A stretch of 64,000 bases of DNA from Maridesulfovibrio sp. (lineage in GTDB: Bacteria > Desulfobacterota > Desulfovibrionia > Desulfovibrionales > Desulfovibrionaceae): NCBI RefSeq assembly GCF_963666665.1, contig NZ_OY762999.1:3568001-3632000 (forward strand), in the 5' to 3' direction. The notes beneath the pieces were generated by a model. That model was not told the origin of the DNA. It worked only from the letters and a program-made list of their open reading frames with translations, and ran no database searches. Each line of letters begins with the position of its first letter. The first letter of the stretch is position 1. Shown piece by piece: positions 41,279 through 50,746 of the stretch. The position numbers and the translations under genes are program-made.

Positions 41279-42696
41279 TTCAGAACTCCTGATTCGTAGA
41301 GGGTTATTTCGTCATCCAAAGCTTTGCTCATGACTTTTCCGATACCTAGTCCCAGTTCAAAATCTTCGGGAGTATCAAATTGGGGGTGTTCATATGTGGC
41401 CTGATGCATTGCGGCAATAAATTTGTGCCGCTCTTCTTCGCGATATTCTATAGTTTCCAGAGCCTTCCATACTTCTTCTGGCTTTTCACAACTGACGGTA
41501 TTCTTACTAATATTAAAATAGGGGTTTCCTAAACAAATAACAGGAACACCGGTTGCGATGCTTTCCAGTCCCGGAGTCGTTCCGGATGCGACTATGATTG
41601 CCTCGCTTTTCAGTATTAAATCTCTGGTAGGAAAGGACGGAGGAAGCAGCACAACATTGGGCAGCAGGCTGAGTTCTTGGTAGAAACGCGGAAGCCTGTT
41701 TCCAAAGCATGCAGGGTGTTCCTTAACTGCGATGGTATAGCCATATTTACCGTGAATCGCGATCTGTTCGATAAGATATTCTTGATCAGCGAATTCAGGC
41801 ACCTGAGAGCACATGCTGGCTTCAGGGGTTAGTTGGAGAAAGTATGATAAAATCTTTTCTTCCGGCAGTGAACGTGAAAAGTATTTATTTGAGCAGATTC
41901 TATTATATGTTTTGAGTAACGCAGGAAGAAATGTTTCGCCGTTTAATACTCTTTTTCCCTTGTCTAACAGTTGTTGAAAAGAAAATTTGGGTATGATGCT
42001 GCCCATTTTGGCGTGGTAGGCATCATATTTTGTGTCCGGTTTCTGTTTATCATAGAGAGCCGTTGCTTGGCGTGCCCAGCTTTCGGATCCTTCGCTGATT
42101 TCGCAGGAGTTAAAAACATAGTCTATTTTTTTACTTCTGCGGTGCTGCCCTGTTGCAAGTCTGAGACGAAGTTCTCCTCCCAATGATTCCACACTATGTT
42201 CAAAAGCGGCTTTGATCCGTCCTTTGCTGGCCATAGCGTTGAGAATCATGGAGTCGACCATGTCGATGGTTTCATAGAAAACGTAACTGACTCCATACTT
42301 ATCTATAATCTCTGTGAGTCGGTCATAAAAAAGGACAAGCCGCTGGGGAACGCTGTTATTCAAAAAATGGTGCAGATTGGGGGCGCCATATCTACTGACG
42401 AATTTCCTGTAGAGCATGTAGTTGATGTTAAATTCGTAACAGTTAACCCCAAGCTCTTTTTCGATTTTATAGACGGATTCGAGTTGGGCGTCGGTTACAT
42501 TCGCACAGGCCTCTTCAAGTTCCTGCTGGCTCAGGTATTCTTCAACAGTAATCCCGGAAACAGATTTATATTTTTCCCGGGATTCATCTGGAGCGAGAAC
42601 CACAATATTGTATTTGTCTTTAAGACCCTCGATAGTTTCGATAAACATAACATCGCGGCGTCCACGTCCAAGAAAAAGAATAGTCGGCTTATCCAT
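41275..42696 (-). CDS. Capsule/surface carbohydrate biosynthesis protein, KpsS/GT-B-like
   Basis: The 473-residue soluble protein has a C-terminal GT-B pattern (Ala-Ser-Gly-Thr-Thr-Pro-Gly-Leu-Glu-Ser-Ile, then Gly-Val-Pro-Val-Ile-Cys-Leu-Gly) seen in KpsC/KpsS and related capsule proteins, and an unfamiliar N-terminal half. It may be a glycosyltransferase or polymer-linking enzyme. The gene ends in a four-base overlap with the deacetylase. The precise reaction is not evident. Confidence 0.65.
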   Translation of the reverse strand: MDKPTILFLGRGRRDVMFIETIEGLKDKYNIVVLAPDESREKYKSVSGITVEEYLSQQELEEACANVTDAQLESVYKIEKELGVNCYEFNINYMLYRKFVSRYGAPNLHHFLNNSVPQRLVLFYDRLTEIIDKYGVSYVFYETIDMVDSMILNAMASKGRIKAAFEHSVESLGGELRLRLATGQHRRSKKIDYVFNSCEISEGSESWARQATALYDKQKPDTKYDAYHAKMGSIIPKFSFQQLLDKGKRVLNGETFLPALLKTYNRICSNKYFSRSLPEEKILSYFLQLTPEASMCSQVPEFADQEYLIEQIAIHGKYGYTIAVKEHPACFGNRLPRFYQELSLLPNVVLLPPSFPTRDLILKSEAIIVASGTTPGLESIATGVPVICLGNPYFNISKNTVSCEKPEEVWKALETIEYREEERHKFIAAMHQATYEHPQFDTPEDFELGLGIGKVMSKALDDEITLYESGVLK

Positions 42697-42713
42697 CCAA
42701 TTTGTCCTAGTAT

Positions 42714-43499
42714 TTATGTCAAAATCCGGATCGGCAATCCGGCATTTTTTATTTGTGATCTTGTCTGCATGGGGTTTTCATCTTTCATACAGAAGTATGT
42801 TCCGGCAGACACAGCAGAAGCTCCACCTTCGATGAATCCATCCACAAAGTGTTCGGCAAGGCCGCAACCTCCGGCCGTAATAACTGGAATGGATACGGCG
42901 TCTGACACTGCTTTGGTTAGCGCAATATCGAGACCTTTGCGGGTTCCATCACGGTCAATGGAGGTAATCAGGATTTCTCCTGCCCCCTGTTCTTGGCCTT
43001 GTCGTGCCCATTCTACCGGGTCGAGACCGGTGTCCTTGCTACCGCTACGTGTCCAGACAGTATATTTACCTTCCGTATTGAGTTTGGCGTCAATACTAAG
43101 AACTACACACTGATCCCCAAACATCGAAGCTGCTTCCTCGATAAGTTTAGGATGCTCAACTGCCGCAGTATTAATTGAAATTTTATCCGCACCGTTTGAC
43201 AGTAATATCCGAAAATCTTCAAGAGTTGTTACTCCGCCGCCAAGGGTGAAGGGCATGAAGATTTCCTCTGCAGCTCTACAGGCCACATCGGCCAGCCGTT
43301 TGATGCCATTCTTGCCTGCCCTGATGTCCATGAAGATGAGTTCGTCGGCAGCCTGAGCTTCGTAAATTTTGGCCTGCGAAACAGGATCGCCGATCTCGGT
43401 TGTTTTGCCGAAACCGGATGTTATTACCAACACCATCTGTTCCGGGTCAAAAGATCCGGGCATCATTTGCAGTTTGGGAATCAGTCTTTTTTTAAGCAT
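42714..43499 (-). CDS. HisF-like cyclase subunit of sugar amidine synthesis
   Basis: The 261-residue protein is a HisF-type barrel with the usual Gly-Gly-Gly and Ser-Ile-Asp-Arg-Asp-Gly-Thr patterns. It is a paralogue in a polysaccharide locus next to a HisH-like protein and a WbpG/PseA-type amidotransferase, not in a his operon. In Pseudomonas O-antigen loci such trios convert an N-acetyl group to an acetamidino group. The TAATG junction with the upstream gene indicates coupling. Confidence 0.85.
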   Translation of the reverse strand: MLKKRLIPKLQMMPGSFDPEQMVLVITSGFGKTTEIGDPVSQAKIYEAQAADELIFMDIRAGKNGIKRLADVACRAAEEIFMPFTLGGGVTTLEDFRILLSNGADKISINTAAVEHPKLIEEAASMFGDQCVVLSIDAKLNTEGKYTVWTRSGSKDTGLDPVEWARQGQEQGAGEILITSIDRDGTRKGLDIALTKAVSDAVSIPVITAGGCGLAEHFVDGFIEGGASAVSAGTYFCMKDENPMQTRSQIKNAGLPIRILT

Positions 43500-44122
43500 T
43501 ATATTTCCGGATCCCATTCAAGAAAGTTTTCCAGTATCCGCAGCCCGTATTCCTGACTTTTTTCCGGATGGAACTGGGTGGCGAATATATTGTCCTTTCT
43601 TACAGCTGCAGTAACTTTTCCGCCATATTCGCAATAAGCATCCATGTCCGCTTCATTGTCACATTTCATGAAAAATGAATGCACGAAGTAGAAGTCCGGG
43701 TTTTCAGGAAGACCCTCAAACAGGGGGCTTTCTTTGCGGTATATGAGATTGTTCCAACCCACATGCGGAATACGCAAACTTTTGTCTTCAGGGTTAAGGC
43801 GTACAATGTCCGCATCGATCCAACCCAGCCCCTTGTGATAGCCATGTTCTTCGCTGGAACGGGCTAAAGCCTGCATGCCGAGGCATATGCCCAGAAAGGG
43901 CTTATGGTCATTGAAGACAGCCTCTTCAAGGACAGACAGAAAACCATATTTTTTAAGGTTGTCCATCATGTCCCCGAAGGCTCCCACACCGGGCAGGATC
44001 ACTCTGTCTACATCGGCGAGCATGTCCGGGGATTCGCAGATAATTGCATCCTCTCCGCACATCTCGACTGCGTTGAACACAGAGAGCAGGTTGCCCATTC
44101 TGTAGTCTACGATTCCGATCAT
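43499..44122 (-). CDS. HisH-like glutamine amidotransferase of sugar amidine synthesis
   Basis: The 207-residue class I amidotransferase has the nucleophile in Gly-Ile-Cys-Leu-Gly-Met-Gln (about 83) and a C-terminal Phe-His-Pro-Glu-Lys-Ser with the His-Glu pair. It supplies ammonia to its partner. The ATG at 44122 was selected because a longer frame lacks family similarity and the ATG falls three bases after the neighbour's stop. It overlaps the HisF-like gene by one base. Confidence 0.88.
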   Translation of the reverse strand: MIGIVDYRMGNLLSVFNAVEMCGEDAIICESPDMLADVDRVILPGVGAFGDMMDNLKKYGFLSVLEEAVFNDHKPFLGICLGMQALARSSEEHGYHKGLGWIDADIVRLNPEDKSLRIPHVGWNNLIYRKESPLFEGLPENPDFYFVHSFFMKCDNEADMDAYCEYGGKVTAAVRKDNIFATQFHPEKSQEYGLRILENFLEWDPEI

Positions 44123-44124
44123 TG

Positions 44125-45330
44125 TTAATCCTGAGTATGGCGCGATCGCCAGAGTTTCATCTGTTCTTCTGCGTATTCGCGGTCCATTTCTCCGGCAGGT
44201 GACCATGTCTCAAAATCATCGGTTTTCTTGCCGGGTTTATCATTTGCCGGATCGTGTTTATACGGCGAAACTCCATGGCTGAGTGCTACTTCATAGAATT
44301 CTTCTTCGGTTAAGCCGATGTGTTTGAGAAAGAGTTCGAGACTCGGCGGTTTGTAACCCTCGTATTTACGCACAATCTCCATGGCCTCTTCTCTTGAAAT
44401 CCGGTTGTTGCGAATATCCAAAGTAGCAAGGTGGGAGGGGCGGGTATAGCCGCGTTTGATGTATTTGATGTAATCGCGCACACCCTGCAGGTAGCATTCG
44501 ATTTTTTCATATCCGTATCCCGGAGGTACGTTTTCAACTTCATCCCCCTGCCATCCCAATTTTTCAGTAATGAGTTTGGAGTTGGCCTTTACATCCCAAG
44601 GAATATAGGAACCGAGGCAAACGGAACGGTATTTCAGTTTACGGAGGTCCTTTAATGCAGGATAGGTGAAGGGTTTAAGGTCCCGTTTATTTACTGCCCC
44701 GTTCAAGCGCACATACATATCGTCTGCTGAAATCCCTAGGTTAACAAAGCGGTTGAATCTTTTTTCGTCCACTTCTTCTGCTTGATCATAGCTATAATAG
44801 GCAGTGTATTCAGCAGAAGGCTCACCCCAGAAGATTAGAGGGATTTTTTTCTCAATGGCGATATGCATAGGGTAGGCAAAGATTCCTGTGTGGCAGTGCC
44901 AGCAAAAGTCACCCTTATCGAAAAAGGTCTGGAGCATCAGTTTTTGTACGACCCGCCAGTTCGGAGTGAAACTTAAAACATCAACTCCAAGCTCACGGGC
45001 AGTTTTCATAACGTTGTTATGCAGGTTGGGACGAAGGAAGCCATGGTCAAAACGCACGACCAGCGGCTTGAGTCCGTATTCCTTAACAAGGTAGTAAAGG
45101 GTATAAGTTGAGTCTTTTCCGCCGCTGAAAGGAACTAGACAGTCATAGTCTCCCTGTCCTTTGTATTTGGCTATCAGCTCATCTAAATCTTTTTTTCTGG
45201 CTTCCCAGTCAATTTTGTCTGCTTTGAATTCCTGCTGGCGGCAGATATTACACACACCTTCGTCATCAAAGTGGATGGTTTCGTGTGTTTCAGGAAGTAC
45301 GCATTGGGAACAGCGTTTAAGTTCGCTCAT
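44125..45330 (-). CDS. N-acetyl sugar amidotransferase (WbpG/PseA-like)
   Basis: The 401-residue protein is a PP-loop ATPase (Pro-Phe-Ser-Gly-Gly-Lys-Asp-Ser near 70) with an N-terminal zinc-binding pair of Cys-x2-Cys groups and a later Cys-Trp-His-Cys. It activates the acetamido oxygen with ATP and inserts ammonia from the HisH/HisF partners to form an acetamidino group. The acceptor may be the nonulosonic acid or the 3-aminosugar made in this locus; sequence cannot decide. Confidence 0.9.
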   Translation of the reverse strand: MSELKRCSQCVLPETHETIHFDDEGVCNICRQQEFKADKIDWEARKKDLDELIAKYKGQGDYDCLVPFSGGKDSTYTLYYLVKEYGLKPLVVRFDHGFLRPNLHNNVMKTARELGVDVLSFTPNWRVVQKLMLQTFFDKGDFCWHCHTGIFAYPMHIAIEKKIPLIFWGEPSAEYTAYYSYDQAEEVDEKRFNRFVNLGISADDMYVRLNGAVNKRDLKPFTYPALKDLRKLKYRSVCLGSYIPWDVKANSKLITEKLGWQGDEVENVPPGYGYEKIECYLQGVRDYIKYIKRGYTRPSHLATLDIRNNRISREEAMEIVRKYEGYKPPSLELFLKHIGLTEEEFYEVALSHGVSPYKHDPANDKPGKKTDDFETWSPAGEMDREYAEEQMKLWRSRHTQD

Positions 45331-45363
45331 TTTCTTTCTCCGATAATTAGTGACAGTGAATCG

Positions 45364-46413
45364 CTAAGAAATATGCTGCCAGCCCAGCGGGGTTCCGGCT
45401 TTAATCTCTTCGGTTGATTTTTTGCCTAAAATTTCTTCGTAGTGGCGGGTATGCATTCCGTTTCCGGGACGAACGCATCTTACGTTTTCCTTTGTAAAAG
45501 TTGCTCCGGCTGGAATGTCTTCACTTACGAAAATTGATTTCCGAAAGATTCTTCCGGCCTGTTCTTTTTCAGTAATTGCATACTGTACTTTGCCGAGAGC
45601 TTTCTCAGCATTTCGTACTGCCTTCACCATTTCCTTAAGTTCATGGGCTTCAAGGGAGAAGGAGCTGTCCGGGCCGCCATCCGCACGCGATTTGGTGAAA
45701 TGTTTTTCAATAACACAAGCCCCCAGTGCAACTGCTGCAATGGGGATTTCTATGCCGAGAGAATGGTCGGAAAGCCCGCATGGGACACCAAAGGTCTCGC
45801 GCATATTTATTATTGTCCTGAGATTCATTGATTCAGGGGGGGCAGGGTAGGCGCTGGTGCATTTCAAGAGGATCAGATCCTTGCCGCCTGCCTCTTTGAA
45901 TGCTGTTACAGCCTCATCTATTTCAGAAAGAGTTCCCATGCCTGTGGACATGATGACCGGTTTTCTTGTTGCAGCTACTTTTTTGATCAGTGGGATATCC
46001 ACAAGTTCAAAAGAAGCGATTTTGTGCACCGGAACATCCATATCTTCCAGAAAGTCCACAGCAGTAAAATCAAATGGAGTTGAAAACAGATCCAAACCTA
46101 AATCATTGGCTATTTCTTTCAGCTTCGGCTGCCATTCCCATGGTGTGTATGCTTCCCCGTAAAGGGAATATAAGGTCTTGCCCTCCCAGACAGTTCCTTT
46201 ACCTATTTTAAAATGTTCATTGTCACAGTTAAGGGTGATGGTGTCCGGAGTGTAAGTTTGAATTTTAATAGCATCAACACCACAGTCCTTAGCTATATGA
46301 ATCAATTCAACAGCAGCGTCAAAGCTCTGATTATGGTTTGCTGACATTTCAGCGATTATATATGCAGGATGACCGTCACCTACTGGGCGACTGTTAATTA
46401 GCATTTCCGACAT
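45364..46413 (-). CDS. pseI: Pseudaminic acid synthase (NeuB/PseI family)
   Basis: The 349-residue protein has the NeuB TIM barrel beginning Ile-Ile-Ala-Glu-Met-Ser-Ala-Asn-His-Asn and a C-terminal SAF antifreeze-like domain (Arg-Lys-Ser-Ile-Phe onward). It condenses phosphoenolpyruvate with the 6-deoxy sugar released by PseG to make a nonulosonic acid. Neighbours PseB, PseC and PseG favour pseudaminic over legionaminic or sialic acid. The strong PEP-binding Lys and His-Asn residues are conserved. Confidence 0.92.
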   Translation of the reverse strand: MSEMLINSRPVGDGHPAYIIAEMSANHNQSFDAAVELIHIAKDCGVDAIKIQTYTPDTITLNCDNEHFKIGKGTVWEGKTLYSLYGEAYTPWEWQPKLKEIANDLGLDLFSTPFDFTAVDFLEDMDVPVHKIASFELVDIPLIKKVAATRKPVIMSTGMGTLSEIDEAVTAFKEAGGKDLILLKCTSAYPAPPESMNLRTIINMRETFGVPCGLSDHSLGIEIPIAAVALGACVIEKHFTKSRADGGPDSSFSLEAHELKEMVKAVRNAEKALGKVQYAITEKEQAGRIFRKSIFVSEDIPAGATFTKENVRCVRPGNGMHTRHYEEILGKKSTEEIKAGTPLGWQHIS

Positions 46414-46434
46414 GGTGGTCCTGTTTTATTTCTT

Positions 46435-47022
46435 TTACGTTGTTTGTTTTTTGAGGGCAGAAATGGTCGGAATTATCTCCGCATCCCAGCCGCCGGGGAA
46501 GTATGGCAAGTCGGAGGATTTGTGGCAAGTGCCTTTTCCTTGCTGCTTTTCCGGTTTGAAATCCCTGTTAAGTATTTTCTCAATATTTTCGACGAACAAA
46601 TGTTCAATTTCAGATATAAGAATTGAATATGTTTGTGCAAATGTGTTGGTGTTCTTAAAACTAATCTCTTTCTGAAAGAGGATGTCTCCTGTATCCAGTC
46701 CTTCATCAATGAAATGTATGGTCACACCGTGGGGTGTCCCATCGTAGAAAGCCCAGAAATTCGGGTGCGCACCTTTGTTATAGGGTAGGTATGAAATATG
46801 GAGGTTGATTACCTTGCCTTGGTGGCGTTCCAGAAATCTTCCGGGGATGATGTGGCGATAGCCAAATGAAACGATCAGGTCGAATTCGTTGAAATCATTA
46901 TCCCATTCAAGCTTTTCTGATCGTTGCTCCACATGACAGCCATACTCTTTGAGTATTTTGATGAGGGAAGTTACCTCCTCGTTATAGCCGAGGAATAGTA
47001 TTTTTTTTTCGTAATTTTTCAC
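46435..47022 (-). CDS. Formyltransferase-family protein (sugar N-formyltransferase-like)
   Basis: The protein of about 195 residues has the formyltransferase core Asn-Leu-His-Ile-Ser-Tyr-Leu-Pro-x3-Gly and a later His-Phe-x2-Glu-Gly-Leu-Asp-Thr-Gly-Asp-Ile. These supply the Asn/His/Asp catalytic set that uses N10-formyl-tetrahydrofolate. It could formylate an amino group of a nonulosonate precursor. The start is uncertain: a TTG at 47031 or a GTG at 47022; the GTG follows AGGG by nine bases. Confidence 0.8.
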   Translation of the reverse strand: MKNYEKKILFLGYNEEVTSLIKILKEYGCHVEQRSEKLEWDNDFNEFDLIVSFGYRHIIPGRFLERHQGKVINLHISYLPYNKGAHPNFWAFYDGTPHGVTIHFIDEGLDTGDILFQKEISFKNTNTFAQTYSILISEIEHLFVENIEKILNRDFKPEKQQGKGTCHKSSDLPYFPGGWDAEIIPTISALKKQTT

Positions 47023-47033
47023 TGAAAGCAACC

Positions 47034-48101
47034 CTATTCAATGCCCATAAGAGTATCCACAATTTTGGAAACCCCTTTCCCATCAATAGTTTCAGCCGCT
47101 TTCTCCGCCAGTGAGTCGAGGAGAGTTCGGTTGGAAATTAATTCTTGGATGGCAGTTAAGATTTCGTTGTTCTCGATGGTTGCGGCATCTCCCAAATAAA
47201 GAGCTGCTCCTTTTCTGTCGAGTGCCCGGGCAATTTCAAGCTGGTTTTCAGCAGTGGTAATTATAGCCAGCGGCGTTCCGATACAGCAGGATTCCCAGCA
47301 TGATGACCCGCCTGCGCCCAGAAGCAGATCATGTCCGGCGATCAAATCGGACATTTTTTCCACGTTGGTAAGTATCTCCAGATCCATGTTTGATCTTTGG
47401 CGAAAATTATCGAGTTGATCCATGTAGGGATTTGCAGGTCCGACAACCAGTGTGCAGCTGATTTGATCTGAAAGAGGAACTAATGCTTCAAGAACTTTCA
47501 GTGAAGTATTGTGCGGGTCAGCTCCACCCATGCTGAGCAAGATTTTGGTTTTGCCTTTACTGTTCCGTTTTCTAGTTGTTGCACGGGCGGTTCTGAATTC
47601 ATTCCTGAGCATCGCATATTTTGCGCCGGCCAGAATTGTGGCGTCACTGTTTATTCGGTAGGAGATGTTTTCTGCATCAAGATTTTGATTAAGCAGTACA
47701 GAGCATTCATAGCTATAAAGGTGGTGATAGTCATCTACCACAAGTGTATTTTTAAATTCTGATCTGATTGCTTTCTGGTACGCTGTGTCTAAAAAATATC
47801 CGTCTAAAGCAATCCAGCTGCCCGCTGAAGCCTTGTGGGCTTCGGCGAGCAGAATTTTCATGTCCTCAGCGGAGTTAGGATAAGATTGCTCCAAGGGTAC
47901 ATGGCTGATTTCGAAACGTTTGAGGGTGACGCGCATAGCCTCAGCTGTTATATTGCCAACAAGAACAGTCTGTCCGTTCCTTTTTGTCCATTCTTGGGCT
48001 AGGGCTATGCACCGCATAACATGTCCAATTCCAATTCTGGAATTGGCGTCAGCTCTTATGATGAGGGTCTTACCCTTGGTCAGAAGACTTTTCATGTTCA
48101 T
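47034..48101 (-). CDS. pseG: UDP-2,4-diacetamido-trideoxy-altropyranose hydrolase PseG
   Basis: The 355-residue GT-B-like protein has the PseG start Ile-Arg-Ala-Asp-Ala-Asn-x-Arg-Ile-Gly-Ile-Gly-His-Val-Met-Arg with the catalytic His, and Ser-Met-Gly-Gly-Ala-Asp near 205. It removes UDP from the diacetamido sugar so that PseI can act. The ATG at 48101, six bases after GAGG, was chosen over 48131. It overlaps the cytidylyltransferase gene by 32 bases. Confidence 0.9.
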   Translation of the reverse strand: MNMKSLLTKGKTLIIRADANSRIGIGHVMRCIALAQEWTKRNGQTVLVGNITAEAMRVTLKRFEISHVPLEQSYPNSAEDMKILLAEAHKASAGSWIALDGYFLDTAYQKAIRSEFKNTLVVDDYHHLYSYECSVLLNQNLDAENISYRINSDATILAGAKYAMLRNEFRTARATTRKRNSKGKTKILLSMGGADPHNTSLKVLEALVPLSDQISCTLVVGPANPYMDQLDNFRQRSNMDLEILTNVEKMSDLIAGHDLLLGAGGSSCWESCCIGTPLAIITTAENQLEIARALDRKGAALYLGDAATIENNEILTAIQELISNRTLLDSLAEKAAETIDGKGVSKIVDTLMGIE

Positions 48102-48855
48102 TTTCAGCCTCTTCGGCCAGTGACTTATCAAGCCCTTCGTTGCGTTTTATGTGAGAGTTGATTTCGGCTATTTCGGGATGTGTTTTCAGAAATTCAATGA
48201 TGTCCTTCATCCTGAAATTCTGTTTTTCCGGTGCCACACCTTCAATAATATCTTTGACCAACTCGAAATCTTCCCGGCTATCAACGGTCCAGCGCAGCTG
48301 AGAGTAGTCCGTATCATGTTTCCATGAGCCTATTTTGAAGTCCTCAGCGTTATCGCGCACATAAAGAGTTACGTGTTCTCTATGGGGATCACGGGTTGCC
48401 TTTTGGTGAGTTTCCACCAACGATTCCATGCTGATGATTTCAGCATCAAGACCGTCTGGGAGGGTTGGGTCAACGCAGTTTGCTGCGTAATCATATCCAC
48501 CTTCAAAATAGAAGGAGGCCAGCTTATCCAGAAACTCCGGGTCGATCAGTGGGCAGTCCCCGGTGAGACGCATTATGTGCTCGCCACCGAATTTATCCGC
48601 AGCATTGTAGAACCGATCAAGTACATCGTCTTCAGAGCCCCTGAAAACCTCTATGCCAAGAGATTCTCCCAGCTTTACTGTGGGATCGTCCTCTTTATTG
48701 GTTGTTGTTGCCAGCACAACGGAATCGATGCTCTTGGCTTGCTGCACTCTTTCAATCATGAGTTGCAGAAGAGGTTTGCCGAGAACCTCCATCAGGATTT
48801 TTCCCGGCAAACGCGATGAAGTCATGCGGGCTTGAATAATAGCTGTAACTTTCAT
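48070..48855 (-). CDS. spsF: CMP-sugar cytidylyltransferase, SpsF type
   Basis: The 261-residue protein opens with Ile-Ile-Gln-Ala-Arg-Met-Thr-Ser-Ser-Arg-Leu-Pro-Gly-Lys and has Leu-Thr-Gly-Asp-Cys-Pro-Leu, the SpsF signature rather than the classical PseF/NeuA one. By position it should make the CMP-activated nonulosonate. The last 20 or so residues are charged (Glu/Lys/Ser). The ATG at 48855 lies 8 bases after AGGA. Confidence 0.85.
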   Translation of the reverse strand: MKVTAIIQARMTSSRLPGKILMEVLGKPLLQLMIERVQQAKSIDSVVLATTTNKEDDPTVKLGESLGIEVFRGSEDDVLDRFYNAADKFGGEHIMRLTGDCPLIDPEFLDKLASFYFEGGYDYAANCVDPTLPDGLDAEIISMESLVETHQKATRDPHREHVTLYVRDNAEDFKIGSWKHDTDYSQLRWTVDSREDFELVKDIIEGVAPEKQNFRMKDIIEFLKTHPEIAEINSHIKRNEGLDKSLAEEAENEHEKSSDQG

Positions 48856-48865
48856 TGCCGCAGTC

Positions 48866-50188
48866 CTATGTGATTCTTTTGAAGCCGGAACCGGAAGCCT
48901 TTCCTTCCATGAGATCATGGACCTTACCGGCTTTGATGGCTTCAGCGATCAGTCCGAAGCATTCTTCTGTTGCAGCCAGATAACGCTCTACGTCATCTTC
49001 TGTGTGGGCAAACATGGGGTAGTATATATTGGAGGCCAGAAAACCGCGATCACGCATGAACTGGACAAAAAGAGCCTTGAGTGCGAGCGGTTCATCCATT
49101 TCAAATGCAAAGTGGCTCAGAGGATAGATTCCTCCTGAGTGAACCTTGAGGCCCTGATTTTCTGCTGCCTTTTCCCAGCCTTGCTGAACTGCTTTACCCA
49201 TGGATAGCAGGTGTTCATGGACATTGTTGTCCCGATATTTTTTAATGGTTGCCAGCGCAGCCGTGGGGCCGGACCTTTCTGTCCAGTTGGTGCTGCTGAT
49301 AAAGGTTTTCTGCGCAGCTTCCATTACGGACTGACGTCCCATGATCACCCCGATGGGGTAGCCGTTACCAATGGCTTTAGAGAAAACAGCGATATCCGGT
49401 TCACAGCCGAGTTTAAGGTGGCTACCGCCAACACAAATTCTGAAGCCTGCTGAAATTTCATCATAAACGAGAACAGCACCTGCTTCGTGGGCCATCTGCT
49501 TTACTTTTTCAAGGAAACCCGGTTCCGGGTCGATGTTGCGGATGGGTTCCATGACGATTGCGGCAATTTCGCCTTTGTTTTCAGCTAAGATCTTTTCAAG
49601 TTCTTCTGGCTTGTTGTAGCCGAAGGGCAGTGCTGTTCCAGAAAGCTGACTGGGCACACCTGCAGGCTCAAGGCCGGGGATAAGGTGTTCGCCCAAGGCA
49701 TTGTCGGTTCCGACGTTTGCAGCCAGATACCAGTCATGCCAGCCGTGGTAGCCGCAGAAGGCAATCTTATCGCGTCCTGTCGCAGCTCTTGCGATTCGCA
49801 CTGCAACAGTCATGGATTCACCGCCTGTGCGAGCGTAACGGACCATATCCGCCCAAGGGTGGATTTCGCAGAACAGTTCGGCCAACTCTATCTCTTCATA
49901 GCAGTTAAGAGAAGATGCAACACCGTTTTTGATAGCATTGATTACCGCCCCGTCAACATCGGGATCATTGTAGCCGAGAACGCAGGCCCCGATGCCGGAG
50001 ATGCTCATGTCGGTGTATTCGTTGCCGTCGAGGTCCCAAACTTTGGAACCGGAAGCCTTGCTGTAATATGCAGGCCAGACGCCTTGGGAAAACATATCCG
50101 GGCGTTTGGAAAGCAGTTGGCACATTCCGGGAATGCGTTTTTTGGCTTCTTCCTGAGCTGAGAGTGATTTAGAAAATTTACTGTTCAT
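48866..50188 (-). CDS. Class III aminotransferase/GSA aminomutase-like
   Basis: The 440-residue protein is a fold-type I PLP enzyme of the glutamate-1-semialdehyde aminomutase group, with the PLP Lys in Phe-Ser-Lys-Ala-Ile-Gly-Asn-Gly and Tyr-Asp-Glu-Ile just before. In the middle of a nonulosonate locus it is unlikely to serve haem synthesis and more likely adds an amino group to a sugar or acid intermediate. The ATG at 50188 overlaps the acetyltransferase stop by 11 bases. Confidence 0.85.
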   Translation of the reverse strand: MNSKFSKSLSAQEEAKKRIPGMCQLLSKRPDMFSQGVWPAYYSKASGSKVWDLDGNEYTDMSISGIGACVLGYNDPDVDGAVINAIKNGVASSLNCYEEIELAELFCEIHPWADMVRYARTGGESMTVAVRIARAATGRDKIAFCGYHGWHDWYLAANVGTDNALGEHLIPGLEPAGVPSQLSGTALPFGYNKPEELEKILAENKGEIAAIVMEPIRNIDPEPGFLEKVKQMAHEAGAVLVYDEISAGFRICVGGSHLKLGCEPDIAVFSKAIGNGYPIGVIMGRQSVMEAAQKTFISSTNWTERSGPTAALATIKKYRDNNVHEHLLSMGKAVQQGWEKAAENQGLKVHSGGIYPLSHFAFEMDEPLALKALFVQFMRDRGFLASNIYYPMFAHTEDDVERYLAATEECFGLIAEAIKAGKVHDLMEGKASGSGFKRIT

Positions 50189-50744
50189 GTCTATAGTCCG
50201 GGTTGATAATACCCATTCTTGTGGCGTCAATGAAAACGCCGTTATGTAAGAAATGTTTTTTATATATGCCTTCGACGGTAAAACCGTTTTTTTCAAAGGC
50301 TTTTACAGAGCCGATGTTGTTTGCATAGGCCCCGGCTGTTAAGCGGTGGATATTCAGGGTCTTAAAAGCGTACTCGATCACCAGCCCGATGGCCTCGGAA
50401 CCGTATCCTTTACCCCAGCATTCCTTTTCTCCAATCAGTAGTCCTATCTCGGCATGGGAGTGTGCGGTGTTCAGAGGCCCCATTTTTATATTACCCACAT
50501 GGCGGCCACTGTCCTTTTCGCAGATGGCAAAAAGGATATTGTCCGGGGACTCAATCATCGCTTTTACGAAGTCTTTTACCGAATTCAAAGTCTGGGTGGT
50601 AAACCGTGATTCCAGATATTGATTAATCTGCGGATCATTCATCCAGTTGACGTAGCTCTCCGAGACATCGTCCAAGCTGATCGGGCGCAAGTAAACATTT
50701 TTACCGTTTACAATCAGATTTTCAGGTTTATCCAAGCCGTCCAT
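50178..50744 (-). CDS. pseH: GNAT acetyltransferase of nonulosonate pathway (PseH-like)
   Basis: The 188-residue GNAT (RimJ/RimL type) has a conserved Gly-Lys-Gly-Tyr-Gly-Ser-Glu-Ala loop and Asn-x3-Ser-Val-Lys-Ala-Phe-Glu-Lys-Asn-Gly-Phe. In the PseB-PseC-PseH order it should acetylate the 4-amino group made by PseC. The ATG at 50744 was taken because it follows the neighbour's stop by two bases; a GTG at 50756 is possible. Confidence 0.8.
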   Translation of the reverse strand: MDGLDKPENLIVNGKNVYLRPISLDDVSESYVNWMNDPQINQYLESRFTTQTLNSVKDFVKAMIESPDNILFAICEKDSGRHVGNIKMGPLNTAHSHAEIGLLIGEKECWGKGYGSEAIGLVIEYAFKTLNIHRLTAGAYANNIGSVKAFEKNGFTVEGIYKKHFLHNGVFIDATRMGIINPDYRHEQ

Positions 50745-50746
50745 GG

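Noticed and set aside
48866..50188. Glutamate-1-semialdehyde aminomutase (hemL) for haem synthesis
   Set aside because: The gene is embedded and overlapping in a nonulosonate operon, so a sugar or acid aminotransferase role is more likely.
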